From JADLHS01 sp964561105 (GTDB taxonomy: Bacteria; Verrucomicrobiota; Verrucomicrobiia; Limisphaerales; JADLHS01): 64,000 nucleotides of DNA. Under the pieces are notes generated by a model, which had not been told where the DNA came from, ran no database searches, and worked only from the letters and a program-made list of their open reading frames with translations. Shown here piece by piece: positions 26,380 through 35,960 of the stretch; position 1 is the first letter of the stretch, and each line of letters begins with the position of its first letter. Location: positions 1 through 64,000 of the forward strand of contig CAZLOH010000006.1 of the NCBI GenBank assembly GCA_964561105.1, in the 5' to 3' direction. A program made the position numbers and the translations under genes.

Positions 26380-26964
26380 ATGAAAACCTACGGGATCACG
26401 GGTGGCATGGGCATGGGCAAATCCACCAGCGCGCAACTTCTGCGTGAACGCGGTGTGGCGGTGGTGGACACTGACGACCTGGCCCGGGAGGTCGTGCAGC
26501 CGGGTGAACCCGCCCTGACCGAAATCCAAAGCGTTTTTGGCCACGGATTCGTCACCGCCGACGGACAATTGCAACGGGACGCCCTGGCGGCCCGCGTCTT
26601 CAGCGATCCGGTCGCCCGGGAAAAACTTGAAGCCATCCTCCATCCCCGAATTCGTCAGCGCTGGCAGGCGCAGTTGCAAGCCTGGCGCGCCGCCGGTCGG
26701 CTAGCGGCTGGGGTCATCATCCCATTGCTCTTCGAGACCCGAGCGGAATCAGAATTCGATCTGGTGGTGTGCGTGGCCTGCACGGCGACCACGCAGCAGG
26801 AGCGGTTGCGAACGCGTGGTTGGACCACCGAACACATCGAACAGCGTCTGGCCGCGCAACTGCCCGTAACGGAGAAAATGGCGCGGGCGCATCGGGTCGT
26901 CTGGTCCGAAGGCGCGCTGGCGACGCATGATCGGCAGTGGGATCGCATCCTCGCCGAACGCTGA
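26380..26964 (+). CDS. coaE: Dephospho-CoA kinase
   Basis: The last enzyme of coenzyme A synthesis, phosphorylating the 3'-hydroxyl of dephospho-CoA in the cytoplasm. The 194-residue length is normal. Motifs seen are the P-loop GGMGMGKST at residues 8-16, VVDTDDLAREVVQPGEPA (the DxD region), the HPRI block after LEAIL, and IIPLLFETRAE of the CoA-binding part. The C-terminal helix-rich LID portion includes RTRGWTTEHIEQRLAAQLP. It sits 49 bases after the M36 gene and 57 bases before glgB, without obvious functional connection. Confidence 0.92.
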   Translation: MKTYGITGGMGMGKSTSAQLLRERGVAVVDTDDLAREVVQPGEPALTEIQSVFGHGFVTADGQLQRDALAARVFSDPVAREKLEAILHPRIRQRWQAQLQAWRAAGRLAAGVIIPLLFETRAESEFDLVVCVACTATTQQERLRTRGWTTEHIEQRLAAQLPVTEKMARAHRVVWSEGALATHDRQWDRILAER

Positions 26965-27021
26965 TTCTTTCCCGCGTAAAACAGTTTTCATCCCGGTCGC
27001 GGGTTGTTAGCCTGCGGGCGC

Positions 27022-29343
27022 ATGATTCTCACGTCCGATGAACTGCGCCGACTCGTCGAGTCGAAACATCGTTCTCCCCACTCGGTTCTTGGCATGCACG
27101 CGTTGCCCGATGGCTCCGGTTTGGTGGTCCGCGCCCGCCTGCCACACGCCGCGAAGGTGGAGGTGCATCCGGTGGGAGCAGGCGTGCCGCCGTCTTTCGA
27201 GTTGCACCGGATTCATGACCAGGGCGGCATCTTCGAGGGAACGACCACCGCGACCAGGGAAATTTACCCTTACGAACTTGCGATCACCGACGGGCAGGGT
27301 CAGGCGCGGCGCACGCGCGATCCCTACTCCTTTCTGCCGACGTTGAGCGAGGATGATCTGTACCTCTTCGGCAAAGGCGACGAGCGGAAACTCTATGACA
27401 AACTTGGGGCGCAACTTCGCACGGTCGCCGGCGTGGCGGGCACGAGTTTTTCCGTCTGGGCGCCGAACGCGCAACACATCAGCGTGGTGGGAGAATTCAA
27501 CCACTGGGACGGGCGCATCCACCCGATGCGCGCGCTCGGATCGTCCGGGGTATGGGAGCTTTTCATTCCGGGCGTCGGTGAAGGCGCGATCTACAAGTTT
27601 GAGTTGCTGGATGCCAACCAACATCGCCGGCTCAAGGCGGACCCGTGCGGATTTTTCATGGAAGTGCCGCCGAAACAGGCGTCCATCGTGTGGAACAACA
27701 AGAAGTTCAAGTGGACGGACGCCGCGTGGTTGAGGCAGCGGAGCCAGGGCGATCCCCTGAAATCCCCGCTCAGCATTTACGAACTGCACATCGGGTCGTG
27801 GCGCAAAAAAAGCAAGGCTGAGTCGTTCGGCTACCGCGAGCTGGCGGCCCCGCTCATCGCCTATCTCCAGCAACTCGGGTTCACGCACGTTGAATTCATG
27901 CCGCTGGCCGAGCACGCGTTCTATCCGTCGTGGGGCTACCAGATTACCGGCTTCTACGCGCCGACGAGTCGCTACGGCACGCCGGAAGACTTGCAATACC
28001 TGGTCAATGAACTGCACCACGCCGGCTTCGGAGTCATCGTGGACTGGGTGCCGGCGCATTTCCCGCGCGACGACTGGGCGCTGGCCAAGTTTGACGGCAC
28101 GGCGCTTTACGAACACGCGGACCCGCGCAAGGGCGCGCATCAGGATTGGGGCACGCTCATCTTCAACTACGGGCGCCATGAGGTCATGAATTTCCTCATC
28201 GCCAACGCGCTGTTCTGGTGCGAGCGCTACCACATTGATGGGTTGCGGGTGGATGCGGTGGCTTCGATGCTTTACCTGGATTACTCCCGGAAACACGGCG
28301 AATGGATTCCCAATAAATTTGGCGGACGCGAGAACCTCGAGGCGATTGAATTTCTGCGCCAGTTCAATCATCTCGTCCACACGGAGTTCCCCGGCGTGAT
28401 GACCATCGCCGAGGAATCCACCGCCTGGCCGCAGGTGACCCGGCCGCCCTACGTCGGCGGGCTGGGCTTCTCGATGAAGTGGAACATGGGCTGGATGCAC
28501 GACACGCTGGAGTATTTCAAGCACGACCCCGTGCATCGCCAGTATCATCAGCACGATCTCACCTTCGCGATGCTGTATCAGTATCACGAGAATTTCATCC
28601 TGCCGCTGTCGCACGATGAGGTCGTCCACGGCAAAGGCTCGTTGCTGCGGCGGATGCCGGGCGATGACTGGAAGCGGTTCGCGAATCTGCGCGCGTTGCT
28701 GGGTTATCAATGGTTGTTCCCCGGCAAGAAGCTGCTCTTCATGGGCTGCGAAATCGGGCAGAGCGGCGAGTGGAACGCGAACGCCGAGGTCGAGTGGCGG
28801 CTGCTTCAAGCCGGGCCGTATCATCAGGGCGTGCAGCAACTCGTCGCCGATCTGAACCGGCTTTATCGCGCGGAGCCCGGGTTGTGGCGGTCGGACTTCG
28901 ACAGCGTGGGCTTCGAATGGATTGACGCCTCGGACAATCACAACAGCGTGCTGTCCTACATCCGCCGCGAGCCCGAGCGGGTGAGCGAACTGGTCATCAT
29001 CCTGAACCTCACGCCGGTGTCGCGACTCAAGTATCGCATCGGGTTGCCGCGACCGGGGAAGTGGTTCGAGGTTTTGAACACCGATGCGGCGGTTTACGGT
29101 GGCAGCAATGTTGGCAATTACGGCAGCGTGCTGGCCGGGGAGCAGAAAATGCACAACCAGCCGTATTCGGCGGAGTTCACGCTGCCCCCGCTCAGTGTCA
29201 TGGTGTTCAAGCCAGAGCAGCCGTACGTGCCTCCCGAGCCGAAAGCAAAGGCGGAGGTCGCGCCGTCAGTCAAAGCGCCAGTGAAAGAAAAGGCGAAGCC
29301 GGCCAGGCAAACCGCAGCGCCCCCAACCAAGCCGTCGGCATGA
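27022..29343 (+). CDS. glgB: 1,4-alpha-glucan branching enzyme
   Basis: A GH13 branching enzyme that cuts alpha-1,4 chains and re-attaches them in alpha-1,6 linkage during glycogen synthesis. The N1 domain and CBM48 (SVWAPNAQHISVVGEFNHWD) precede the catalytic barrel with the nucleophile Asp411 (GLRVDAV), acid/base Glu464 (TIAEESTAW) and Asp532 (LSHDEVVHG). The ATG at 27022 (MILTSDELRRLV) is preferred over a TTG 18 bases earlier. An unusual Lys/Pro/Ala-rich tail of about 45 residues follows the C-terminal beta domain. It is the first gene of a glycogen cluster with a GH57 gene and glgA; no glgC or glgP is in the window. Confidence 0.95.
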   Translation: MILTSDELRRLVESKHRSPHSVLGMHALPDGSGLVVRARLPHAAKVEVHPVGAGVPPSFELHRIHDQGGIFEGTTTATREIYPYELAITDGQGQARRTRDPYSFLPTLSEDDLYLFGKGDERKLYDKLGAQLRTVAGVAGTSFSVWAPNAQHISVVGEFNHWDGRIHPMRALGSSGVWELFIPGVGEGAIYKFELLDANQHRRLKADPCGFFMEVPPKQASIVWNNKKFKWTDAAWLRQRSQGDPLKSPLSIYELHIGSWRKKSKAESFGYRELAAPLIAYLQQLGFTHVEFMPLAEHAFYPSWGYQITGFYAPTSRYGTPEDLQYLVNELHHAGFGVIVDWVPAHFPRDDWALAKFDGTALYEHADPRKGAHQDWGTLIFNYGRHEVMNFLIANALFWCERYHIDGLRVDAVASMLYLDYSRKHGEWIPNKFGGRENLEAIEFLRQFNHLVHTEFPGVMTIAEESTAWPQVTRPPYVGGLGFSMKWNMGWMHDTLEYFKHDPVHRQYHQHDLTFAMLYQYHENFILPLSHDEVVHGKGSLLRRMPGDDWKRFANLRALLGYQWLFPGKKLLFMGCEIGQSGEWNANAEVEWRLLQAGPYHQGVQQLVADLNRLYRAEPGLWRSDFDSVGFEWIDASDNHNSVLSYIRREPERVSELVIILNLTPVSRLKYRIGLPRPGKWFEVLNTDAAVYGGSNVGNYGSVLAGEQKMHNQPYSAEFTLPPLSVMVFKPEQPYVPPEPKAKAEVAPSVKAPVKEKAKPARQTAAPPTKPSA

Positions 29344-29649
29344 GCGCGCGCCGAACACTTTCCCTCACGCTTTCCTCTTCCCATGCCCCGCCCGGTGAGG
29401 TCACCGGGCCGGCACACTGTCGGCCGGGTCGTCCGCCCCGGCGTCAGTTCATGGTTGCCAGGTGCGATTCGAAGCTCATGGGAAGAATGCTCCCAAACAA
29501 GTTTCGCGCTTTGAACCCAAGAACTGTAGCCGCCGACGTGAGGAGGCGGAGAAACCTGCTGCTCAACCGCGTCCGCCTCGTTACCCCGGCGGCTACGGTG
29601 GGAAGGTTCAGGGCGAGGGCGGGTGTTACTCCAATCTCAAAACCCAACC
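29344..29649. other. Intergenic region between glgB and the GH57 gene
   Basis: About 300 bases without a gene. The left part (29380-29440) holds short GC-rich palindromes such as GGTGAGGTCACC; the right part holds the inverted repeat described at 29526-29596. The distance suggests that the GH57 gene may have its own promoter, but no clear -35/-10 pair was found. Confidence 0.4.
29526..29596. repeat. REPIN-like palindromic repeat
   Basis: Two 25-base arms facing each other, 29526-29550 beginning GTAGCCGCCG and 29572-29596 ending CGGCGGCTAC, match at 21 of 25 positions and enclose a 21-base spacer. Sequences of this kind (a GTAGCCGCCG core with GAGGCGGA) look like dispersed palindromes that I associate with Pedosphaera-like genomes; the family assignment is from memory. 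Confidence 0.6.
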
Positions 29650-30852
29650 ATGTCTGAAGTCTTCCACGCGCTCGGATTGCACATGCACCAGCCGCTCGGG
29701 AATCTGGTGACGTTGCACAATTCCGGCGAGGGCTGGGAGGCCAGGCAAATCCTTTGGTGCTACGACCGCGTCACCCGCATGTTGGACCAGTATTGGGACG
29801 TGGCACGCCTGCACCTGAGCTTCTCCGGCACGCTGCTCAAGCAACTTGAAGATCCCGGCATCCGGGAAACCTTTGGCGATGTCGTGAACATCGCGGATTT
29901 CATGCACCGTTACCGGTGCTCGAACATCGAGTTCGTGGGCAGCGGATTGTATCACCCGGTTTATCCCCTCACGCCGCCGGCGGATTGGGACGCGCAAACG
30001 GATTGGTGGAAGGGGCTGGGGCGCCAGTTGCTCGGCCGCGAACAGTTCCCTGGCTTCTGGCCGCCGGAGATGGGTTTTTGCATGGAGATGATTCCCATGC
30101 TGGCGCGGCACGGGTTCAAGTACGTGCTGGTGGATTCCATCTATCTCAAGCCGAAACGCGAGATGCGTTGGGAGGAAACGCGCTATCGCCCGTACCTCGC
30201 GCGTTTCGGCGGCGCGGAGATCGTCGTCGTCCCGCGTGACCGCGATTTGTCCAACGCGCAACTTTCCGGTCTCGATCCCGGTTGGTTTCAGAACGAAGTC
30301 TATCAACGCACCAAACATTGCGATTTTCCCGCGCTGGTGACCACGTGGACCGATGGCGAGAACGGCGGCTGGTTTCGCGCCCCGCAGGTCGAGTCGGGCT
30401 TCTGGGGGTTCTTCTACAAACCAATCCTGGACCGCTATCGGGCCGGCACCCTGGGGTTCACGCCCATTCACATCAGCGAATATCTCCGCCGCTTTCCGCC
30501 AACCGAGGAAGTGGAGGTGCATCGCGGAGCCTGGAACACCGAGCACCACTGGGGCGGCGACTTCACGCAATGGACCGGCTCGTTGCTGCAAAAAAAGGGC
30601 TGGGATGAGGTGCGGCGCGCGAGCGATTACTACTGGCAGGTGAAGCAGGCGTTTGACCAACGCCCGGAGTCATTCCCCGAAGCGGACGAAGTGCGGCGGC
30701 TGATCGTCCGCGCCTACGACCATCTGTTGACCGCCGAGACCAGTTGCAACTTTTACTGGGGCAGTCGCTGGGTGCATCGCTCCTTTGATGAGCTGGAGCA
30801 AACCTATCATTTGCTCGACACGGCGCAGGGAAAAATGCAAACCACGAATTGA
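29650..30852 (+). CDS. Glycoside hydrolase family 57 protein (amylase/glucanotransferase-like)
   Basis: The ATG at 29650 gives MSEVFHALGLHMHQPLGN, which contains the conserved HxHQP motif of family GH57. The catalytic nucleophile is expected in FWPPEMGF (Glu140) and the general acid in TWTDGENGGW (Asp235). The product of 400 residues is close to the short GH57 members that act on alpha-glucans. Placed between glgB and glgA, it probably trims or transfers glucan chains in glycogen metabolism. The precise activity (amylase, 4-alpha-glucanotransferase or branching) cannot be decided. No signal peptide is seen, so it is cytoplasmic. Confidence 0.82.
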   Translation: MSEVFHALGLHMHQPLGNLVTLHNSGEGWEARQILWCYDRVTRMLDQYWDVARLHLSFSGTLLKQLEDPGIRETFGDVVNIADFMHRYRCSNIEFVGSGLYHPVYPLTPPADWDAQTDWWKGLGRQLLGREQFPGFWPPEMGFCMEMIPMLARHGFKYVLVDSIYLKPKREMRWEETRYRPYLARFGGAEIVVVPRDRDLSNAQLSGLDPGWFQNEVYQRTKHCDFPALVTTWTDGENGGWFRAPQVESGFWGFFYKPILDRYRAGTLGFTPIHISEYLRRFPPTEEVEVHRGAWNTEHHWGGDFTQWTGSLLQKKGWDEVRRASDYYWQVKQAFDQRPESFPEADEVRRLIVRAYDHLLTAETSCNFYWGSRWVHRSFDELEQTYHLLDTAQGKMQTTN

Positions 30853-31045
30853 CAGCCATGCGCAAGAATGGACACGGAAGCAGTCTGGCCGGCAGCGGAA
30901 AGCAAAACGCCCCGCGGCGGTGGGCGCGCGGGCGCCGGGCCAGAAACGGTTTCATCGCTGCGTTCTGCCACGACAGTCCAGGACGCGCCGCGCCTGCTGA
31001 GCTTCGGGCCTATTCATCCCCATTCGCAGTCACCCAACCTTGAGC

Positions 31046-32518
31046 ATGTATATCATCCAAATCGCATCCGAATGTGCGCCGGTGGCCAAGGTGGGCGGCT
31101 TGGGCGACGTGGTGTTTGGCCTGAGTCGCGAACTGGAGATTCGCGGCAACTCGGTGGAGATCATTCTCCCGAAATACGACTGCCTGCGCTACGACCAGAT
31201 TTACGGACTGCAGGTCGCCTATCAGGATTTATGGGTGCCGTGGTATGACTCTGCCGTTCACTGCACGGTGTTCTTCGGGTTTGTTCACGGGCGCAAATGT
31301 TTCTTCATTGAGCCGCACTCCAGCCACAACTTTTTCAACCGTCGCGTTTTCTACGGCCAGGCGGATGACGATCAACGGTTCACCTTTTTCTGCCGGGCCG
31401 CGCTCGAATTCATGCTCAAGAGCGGGAAGCATCCGGAGATCATCCACTGTCACGACTGGCAGACGGGACTGGTGCCGGTGTTGCTTTACGAAATGTATCA
31501 ACCCCAGGGGATGCGGCATCCGCGCGTTTGCTACACGCTGCATAACCTGCAACACCAGGGCATCACCCGCGAGCACATCCTCCGCGCCACCGGCCTGCAC
31601 CGCCCCGCCTACTTTTTTCACCCGGACCGGTTGCAGGATAATTTCAATCACGCCGCGATCAACCTGATGAAGGCGGGCATCGTGTATTCCAATTTCATCA
31701 CCACGGTGTCGCCGCGTTATCGGGGGGAGATTCTGCACACGTCCCAGAATTACGGTCTCGGTCATACGCTTCACGTGCATCAAGGCAAGCTGGGCGGCAT
31801 TTTGAATGGCGTGGACTACGACGTGTGGAATCCGGAAACCGACCGCCACATCCGGCGGCGCTACGGCATTGACTCGCTCGAGGGCAAGTATGAGAACAAG
31901 CAGGCGCTACGTCAGCGGTTCTGGTTGCGCGAGGGGTTGAAGCCGATTGTCTGTTATGTGGGCCGGCTCGATCACCAGAAAGGTCTGCCGTTGATCGCCC
32001 ATGCCGTCCACTATTGCCTCAGCAACGGCTGCCAGTTCGTGCTCCTGGGCACGGCACCGGATGATCGGGTGGCCGGACAGTTTTGGGGCATGAAGCGCCA
32101 CTACAACGACAATCCCGACTGTCATCTCGAATTGAGTTTCAACGAGGAACTGTCCCGGCTGATCTACGCCGGCTCGGATCTGATCATTGTGCCGAGCCTG
32201 TTCGAGCCGTGCGGCCTCACGCAGATGATCGGTTTGAAATATGGCACGGTGCCCGTGGTGCGGGCAACCGGTGGGCTGGCCGACACGGTGTTCGACGCCG
32301 ATCACGCGTCCAGGCCGTTCCACGAACGAAACGGCTATACGTTCAATGATTTCAACCACGCGGGCATCGAGTCCGCCCTTCACCGTGCCATTGGTTTGTG
32401 GTATTCCTACCCGAACTACTTCCGCGAACTCATGGTGAACGGCATGCGCTGCGACTACTCGTGGAACCATCCGGGCGGGCACTACCTGAACGTGTACGAT
32501 TACATCCGGGACAAGTGA
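31046..32518 (+). CDS. glgA: Glycogen synthase, GT5
   Basis: Transfers glucose from a nucleotide-glucose donor to the non-reducing end of alpha-1,4-glucan. The N-terminal motif is IASECAPVAKVGGLGDVVFG (KxGGLGD binds the donor phosphates). Further seen are HCHDWQTGLVP, NGVDYDVWNPETD, the second-domain start VCYVGRLDHQKGLPL, and VPSLFEPCGLTQMIGLKYG with the conserved E-x7-E type pattern. The ATG at 31046 follows an in-frame TTG at 31040. Length (490 residues) is normal. It completes the glgB, GH57, glgA set; the 193-base gap in front is without recognisable features. Confidence 0.93.
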   Translation: MYIIQIASECAPVAKVGGLGDVVFGLSRELEIRGNSVEIILPKYDCLRYDQIYGLQVAYQDLWVPWYDSAVHCTVFFGFVHGRKCFFIEPHSSHNFFNRRVFYGQADDDQRFTFFCRAALEFMLKSGKHPEIIHCHDWQTGLVPVLLYEMYQPQGMRHPRVCYTLHNLQHQGITREHILRATGLHRPAYFFHPDRLQDNFNHAAINLMKAGIVYSNFITTVSPRYRGEILHTSQNYGLGHTLHVHQGKLGGILNGVDYDVWNPETDRHIRRRYGIDSLEGKYENKQALRQRFWLREGLKPIVCYVGRLDHQKGLPLIAHAVHYCLSNGCQFVLLGTAPDDRVAGQFWGMKRHYNDNPDCHLELSFNEELSRLIYAGSDLIIVPSLFEPCGLTQMIGLKYGTVPVVRATGGLADTVFDADHASRPFHERNGYTFNDFNHAGIESALHRAIGLWYSYPNYFRELMVNGMRCDYSWNHPGGHYLNVYDYIRDK

Positions 32519-32785
32519 GCCTTGCGCCGACCGGCCTCGAGCGAGACAAACCTTGATATGATTGCGATCCCGTGCAGACTCCCGGCGATGGCTTCCAAAC
32601 CTCTTCCAGAAATCCGGGATTTGTGGTACAACTTTGGGTGGAAAACTTCCGCACTTGGACGCTTGATTTGTGCAAAACTCGGGAGCCGACCTTTGGTTGC
32701 CGCGCTCGCGTTTCAAGCGGTGCTCTCCAGCGCCTCGGAGCGAGGTGGATCCACGCGGTTGATCGCTCCCAATCGGGGTTGAGGC

Positions 32786-35700
32786 ATGAGCTTCTCAAAC
32801 TTCTTTGAACAACCCATTCTCAATTCGCCCTACGCTTTTCCCGGGCGTCATTGGGAGCTGGACCCAGACGGTCAGCCCACCAACAACATTCTCGACTCCC
32901 GTCGAAGTTCTGCCTTCGTCACGCCGGTCCCCAAACCGAAGAAGCGCCGGCGCGGTGATGCCGCGAAACAAAGCGACCTGCTCCTTCAAGATGAAGAAGG
33001 CATCTCCACCGCAGATCAGCAATACCAGACTCATACCACGATCAACGAGATTCGCGGTTACGTGAAGCAATGGCGGGAACTGCCCAATCCGGACCAGTGG
33101 CAGGTCACGCCCGAGACGGCGCGTCTGCTCCAGCATTGGCGCAGCTATCCTTTTCAAAGCACCCGCCCATTCTTTTGTCAGGTGGAAGCCATCGAGACGG
33201 CCATCTGGCTGACGGAAGTCGCCCCGCGCTATGGCGAGCGCGGCCCGAAACTCCTGCGCGCCCTGCAAACCGTCAACACCGAAGCCAATCCAGAATTGTT
33301 TCGGCTCGCCCTCAAACTCGCTACCGGGGCTGGCAAGACGACCGTCATCGCCATGCTGATCGCGTGGCAAACGATCAATGCGGTGCGTCGGCCTGCCAGC
33401 AAAACCTTCACTTGCGGCTTCCTGGTCTGCGCTCCCGGCATCACCATTCGCGACCGCCTCCGCGTGGTGTTGCCGAGTGACCCGGACAACTACTACGAGC
33501 ACCGGGAACTCGTGCCGGCGGATTTGCTCGGCGAAATCAAGCGCGCCAAGATCGTCATCACAAACTATCACGCCTTCAAACGGCGCGAGCGGTTGGAAGT
33601 TTCCAAAGTGGGACGCTCGCTGCTAAAGGGCCGCGGGCCGGAACTCGAAACCTTGGAGACGGAAGGTCAGATGCTCCAGCGCATCATGCCCGATCTCATG
33701 GGCCTGAAAAACGTCCTCGTCATCAACGACGAAGCCCACCACTGCTACCGCCACAAAGTCACGCCGGAGGGAGTGGAGGAGGATGAAGACGTCGCGATTG
33801 AGGAAAAGGAGGAAGCCGCGAAGAACAGTGAAGCCGCCCGCCTTTGGATTTCCGGCGTCGAAGCGGTGAAACGCAAGCTCGATGTCCGCACCGTCTTCGA
33901 TCTCTCCGCCACGCCGTTCTTTCTGCGCGGGTCTGGTTACGCGGAAGGCACGTTGTTCCCTTGGACCGTGTGCGACTTCTCGCTCATGGACGCCATCGAA
34001 TGTGGCATCGTCAAGCTCCCGCGCGTGCCGGTGGCGGACAACGTCCCCGGCGCGGACATGCCCATTTACCGCAACCTGTGGGAACACATCGGCCAGCGGA
34101 TGCCCCGGAAGGGACGCGGCAAAGCGGGCACCCTCGACCCACTCAACCTCCCGGTGCAGTTGCAGACCGCGCTCGATGCCCTGTACGGCCACTACAAGAA
34201 AACCTACGACCTTTGGAACGCGGAGAAAATCACCGTCCCACCCGTGTTCATCGTCGTCTGCAACAATACGTCCACCTCCAAGCTCGTTCACGATTACATC
34301 GCCGGCTTCTACCGCCCTGGCGCAGACGGAAAGACTCCCATTCACCACGCCGGCCGCCTCGAACTGTTCCGCAACTACGACGAGTCCGGCCACCGCTTCC
34401 CGCGTGCGCGCACGCTCCTGATTGACAGTGAACAACTCGAATCCGGTGAAGCGCTCGACAAGGACTTCCGCGAAATGGCGGCGGACGAGATTGAGCGCTT
34501 CCGCCGCGAAATGATCGAACGCGGCGAGGTGGAGAAGGCGCGCAAGATTACCGACCAGGATTTGCTTCGCGAAGTGATGAACACCGTCGGCAAGGCCGGC
34601 AAACTCGGCGAACAAGTCCGCTGCGTCGTCTCGGTTTCCATGCTGACCGAAGGCTGGGACGCCAATACCGTCACCCACATCCTCGGCGTGCGCGCTTTCG
34701 GCACGCAATTGCTTTGCGAACAAGTCGTCGGGCGCGGCCTGCGCCGTCAGTCGTACGACCTCGACGAAAACGGACGGCTCTCCGTCGAATACGCCGACAT
34801 CCTCGGCATCCCGTTCGACTTCACCGCGAAGCCGGTTGTGGCTCCGCCCAAACCGCCCCGGCCCGTCACTCACGTTTTTGCCGTGCGCCCCGACCGCGAC
34901 GCGCTGGCCATCCGCTTTCCGCGCGTTGAAGGCTATCGCGTCGAGTTGCCGGAATCCGGTCTGTCCGCCAAGTTCAAAGCCGATTCCGCGCTCCGCTTGA
35001 CGCCAAAACTGGTTGGGCCATCCATCGTCCGCAACGAAGGCATCGTGGGCGAGGGCGTCACGTTGACGCTTGAATATCTGAACGGCGTGCGACCCGCCAC
35101 GATTGTTTTTCATCTGGCGCGGCATCTTTTGTTCACCAAGTACCGCGACCCTGGTGAGGAACCCAGGCTTCACTTGTTCGGACAGCTCAAGCGCATTGTC
35201 CGGCAATGGATGGACGAAGGCTGCCTCACATGCGCCGGTGGCACCTATCCCGCCCAGGTGCTCTATCGCGAAATCGCCGACCTCGCCTGCGAACGCATCA
35301 AGTCCGCCATCACCGAAACGATGAAAGGCGAAAACCAGATCCAGGTCATCCTGGACGCCTACAATCCGGAAGGCTCGACCGCGCACGTCAATTTCACGAC
35401 CTCGAAGCGCACCTGCTGGAAAACCGACCCCCGCAAATGTCACCTCAACTGGGTCGTCTGCGACAGCGATTGGGAAGCGGAATTCTGTCGCGTGGCCGAA
35501 GCGCATCCTCAAGTCCGGGCTTACGTCAAGAATCAAGGGCTGGGCTTTGAAGTGCCCTATCTCATGGGGAGCACACCGCACAAATACCTGCCCGACTTCA
35601 TCGTGCAGGTGGACGATTCTCTCTCGCCCCCATCGGGGGACTTGAGCCGCTTGGGAAGCGGCGAAAGGAATTCGCCGGAGGCGAAGGCCCTAGCGGGGCC

Positions 35701-35950
35701 GAGCGAGCGGGCGCGAGCGAGTCACTGGGCCGGGGTGAGGGGGCAGCCGGATTTCCTCAACCTCATCGTCGAGATCAAAGGCTTTCGCGGCGAGGACGCG
35801 AAAGAAAAAGCCAACACCATGAAGTCCTACTGGATCCCCGGCGTGAACCATCTCGGCAAGTTCGGCCGCTGGGTCTTCGTTGAATTCCGCAGCGTCTTCG
35901 ACATTGACTCTGACTTTGACAAGCTCATCAAATCTTACGCAAAGCCATGA
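32786..35950 (+). CDS. Type III-like restriction endonuclease, helicase-nuclease subunit
   Basis: A superfamily 2 helicase with a C-terminal nuclease, the Res subunit of a type III-like restriction system (the group sometimes labelled BPTD_3080 family). Walker A is LATGAGKTT near residues 178-186, the DEAH-type box is VINDEAHHCY near 313, motif III is LSATPF, and motif VI is the Q-x-GRGLRR-type stretch (CEQVVGRGLRRQSYD). The C-terminal PD-(D/E)xK nuclease shows YLPDFIV (Asp) and IVEIKGFRG (Glu and Lys). Between these two strands lies an in-frame, GC-rich insertion of about 41 codons (35619-35742). The gene is followed after 10 bases by a Fic gene and then by the methyltransferase gene. Confidence 0.9.
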   Translation: MSFSNFFEQPILNSPYAFPGRHWELDPDGQPTNNILDSRRSSAFVTPVPKPKKRRRGDAAKQSDLLLQDEEGISTADQQYQTHTTINEIRGYVKQWRELPNPDQWQVTPETARLLQHWRSYPFQSTRPFFCQVEAIETAIWLTEVAPRYGERGPKLLRALQTVNTEANPELFRLALKLATGAGKTTVIAMLIAWQTINAVRRPASKTFTCGFLVCAPGITIRDRLRVVLPSDPDNYYEHRELVPADLLGEIKRAKIVITNYHAFKRRERLEVSKVGRSLLKGRGPELETLETEGQMLQRIMPDLMGLKNVLVINDEAHHCYRHKVTPEGVEEDEDVAIEEKEEAAKNSEAARLWISGVEAVKRKLDVRTVFDLSATPFFLRGSGYAEGTLFPWTVCDFSLMDAIECGIVKLPRVPVADNVPGADMPIYRNLWEHIGQRMPRKGRGKAGTLDPLNLPVQLQTALDALYGHYKKTYDLWNAEKITVPPVFIVVCNNTSTSKLVHDYIAGFYRPGADGKTPIHHAGRLELFRNYDESGHRFPRARTLLIDSEQLESGEALDKDFREMAADEIERFRREMIERGEVEKARKITDQDLLREVMNTVGKAGKLGEQVRCVVSVSMLTEGWDANTVTHILGVRAFGTQLLCEQVVGRGLRRQSYDLDENGRLSVEYADILGIPFDFTAKPVVAPPKPPRPVTHVFAVRPDRDALAIRFPRVEGYRVELPESGLSAKFKADSALRLTPKLVGPSIVRNEGIVGEGVTLTLEYLNGVRPATIVFHLARHLLFTKYRDPGEEPRLHLFGQLKRIVRQWMDEGCLTCAGGTYPAQVLYREIADLACERIKSAITETMKGENQIQVILDAYNPEGSTAHVNFTTSKRTCWKTDPRKCHLNWVVCDSDWEAEFCRVAEAHPQVRAYVKNQGLGFEVPYLMGSTPHKYLPDFIVQVDDSLSPPSGDLSRLGSGERNSPEAKALAGPSERARASHWAGVRGQPDFLNLIVEIKGFRGEDAKEKANTMKSYWIPGVNHLGKFGRWVFVEFRSVFDIDSDFDKLIKSYAKP
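35619..35742. repeat. Structured repeat inserted in frame in the restriction gene
   Basis: A stretch of about 123 bases (41 codons) of palindromic sequence interrupts the nuclease domain without changing frame. It contains three small hairpins in a row: CCGCTT/AAGCGG (35647-35661), TTCGCC/GGCGAA (35671-35685) and GGCCC/GGGCC (35686-35700), framed by CTCTCGCCCCC on the left and GGGGTGAGGGG on the right. The encoded peptide (Ser/Gly/Arg/Ala-rich) is unlike the flanking domain. This looks like a dispersed repeat that landed in a tolerant loop. Confidence 0.65.
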
Positions 35951-35960
35951 GACTGAACCC

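Noticed and set aside
24172..26679. Long open frame on the minus strand opposite the M36 peptidase
   Set aside because: The plus strand encodes conserved peptidase and C-terminal modules and coaE. The minus product is low-complexity and joins two unrelated genes.
27007..29154. Long minus-strand open frame opposite glgB
   Set aside because: GlgB has all catalytic motifs on the plus strand; the opposite frame is a by-product of codon bias.
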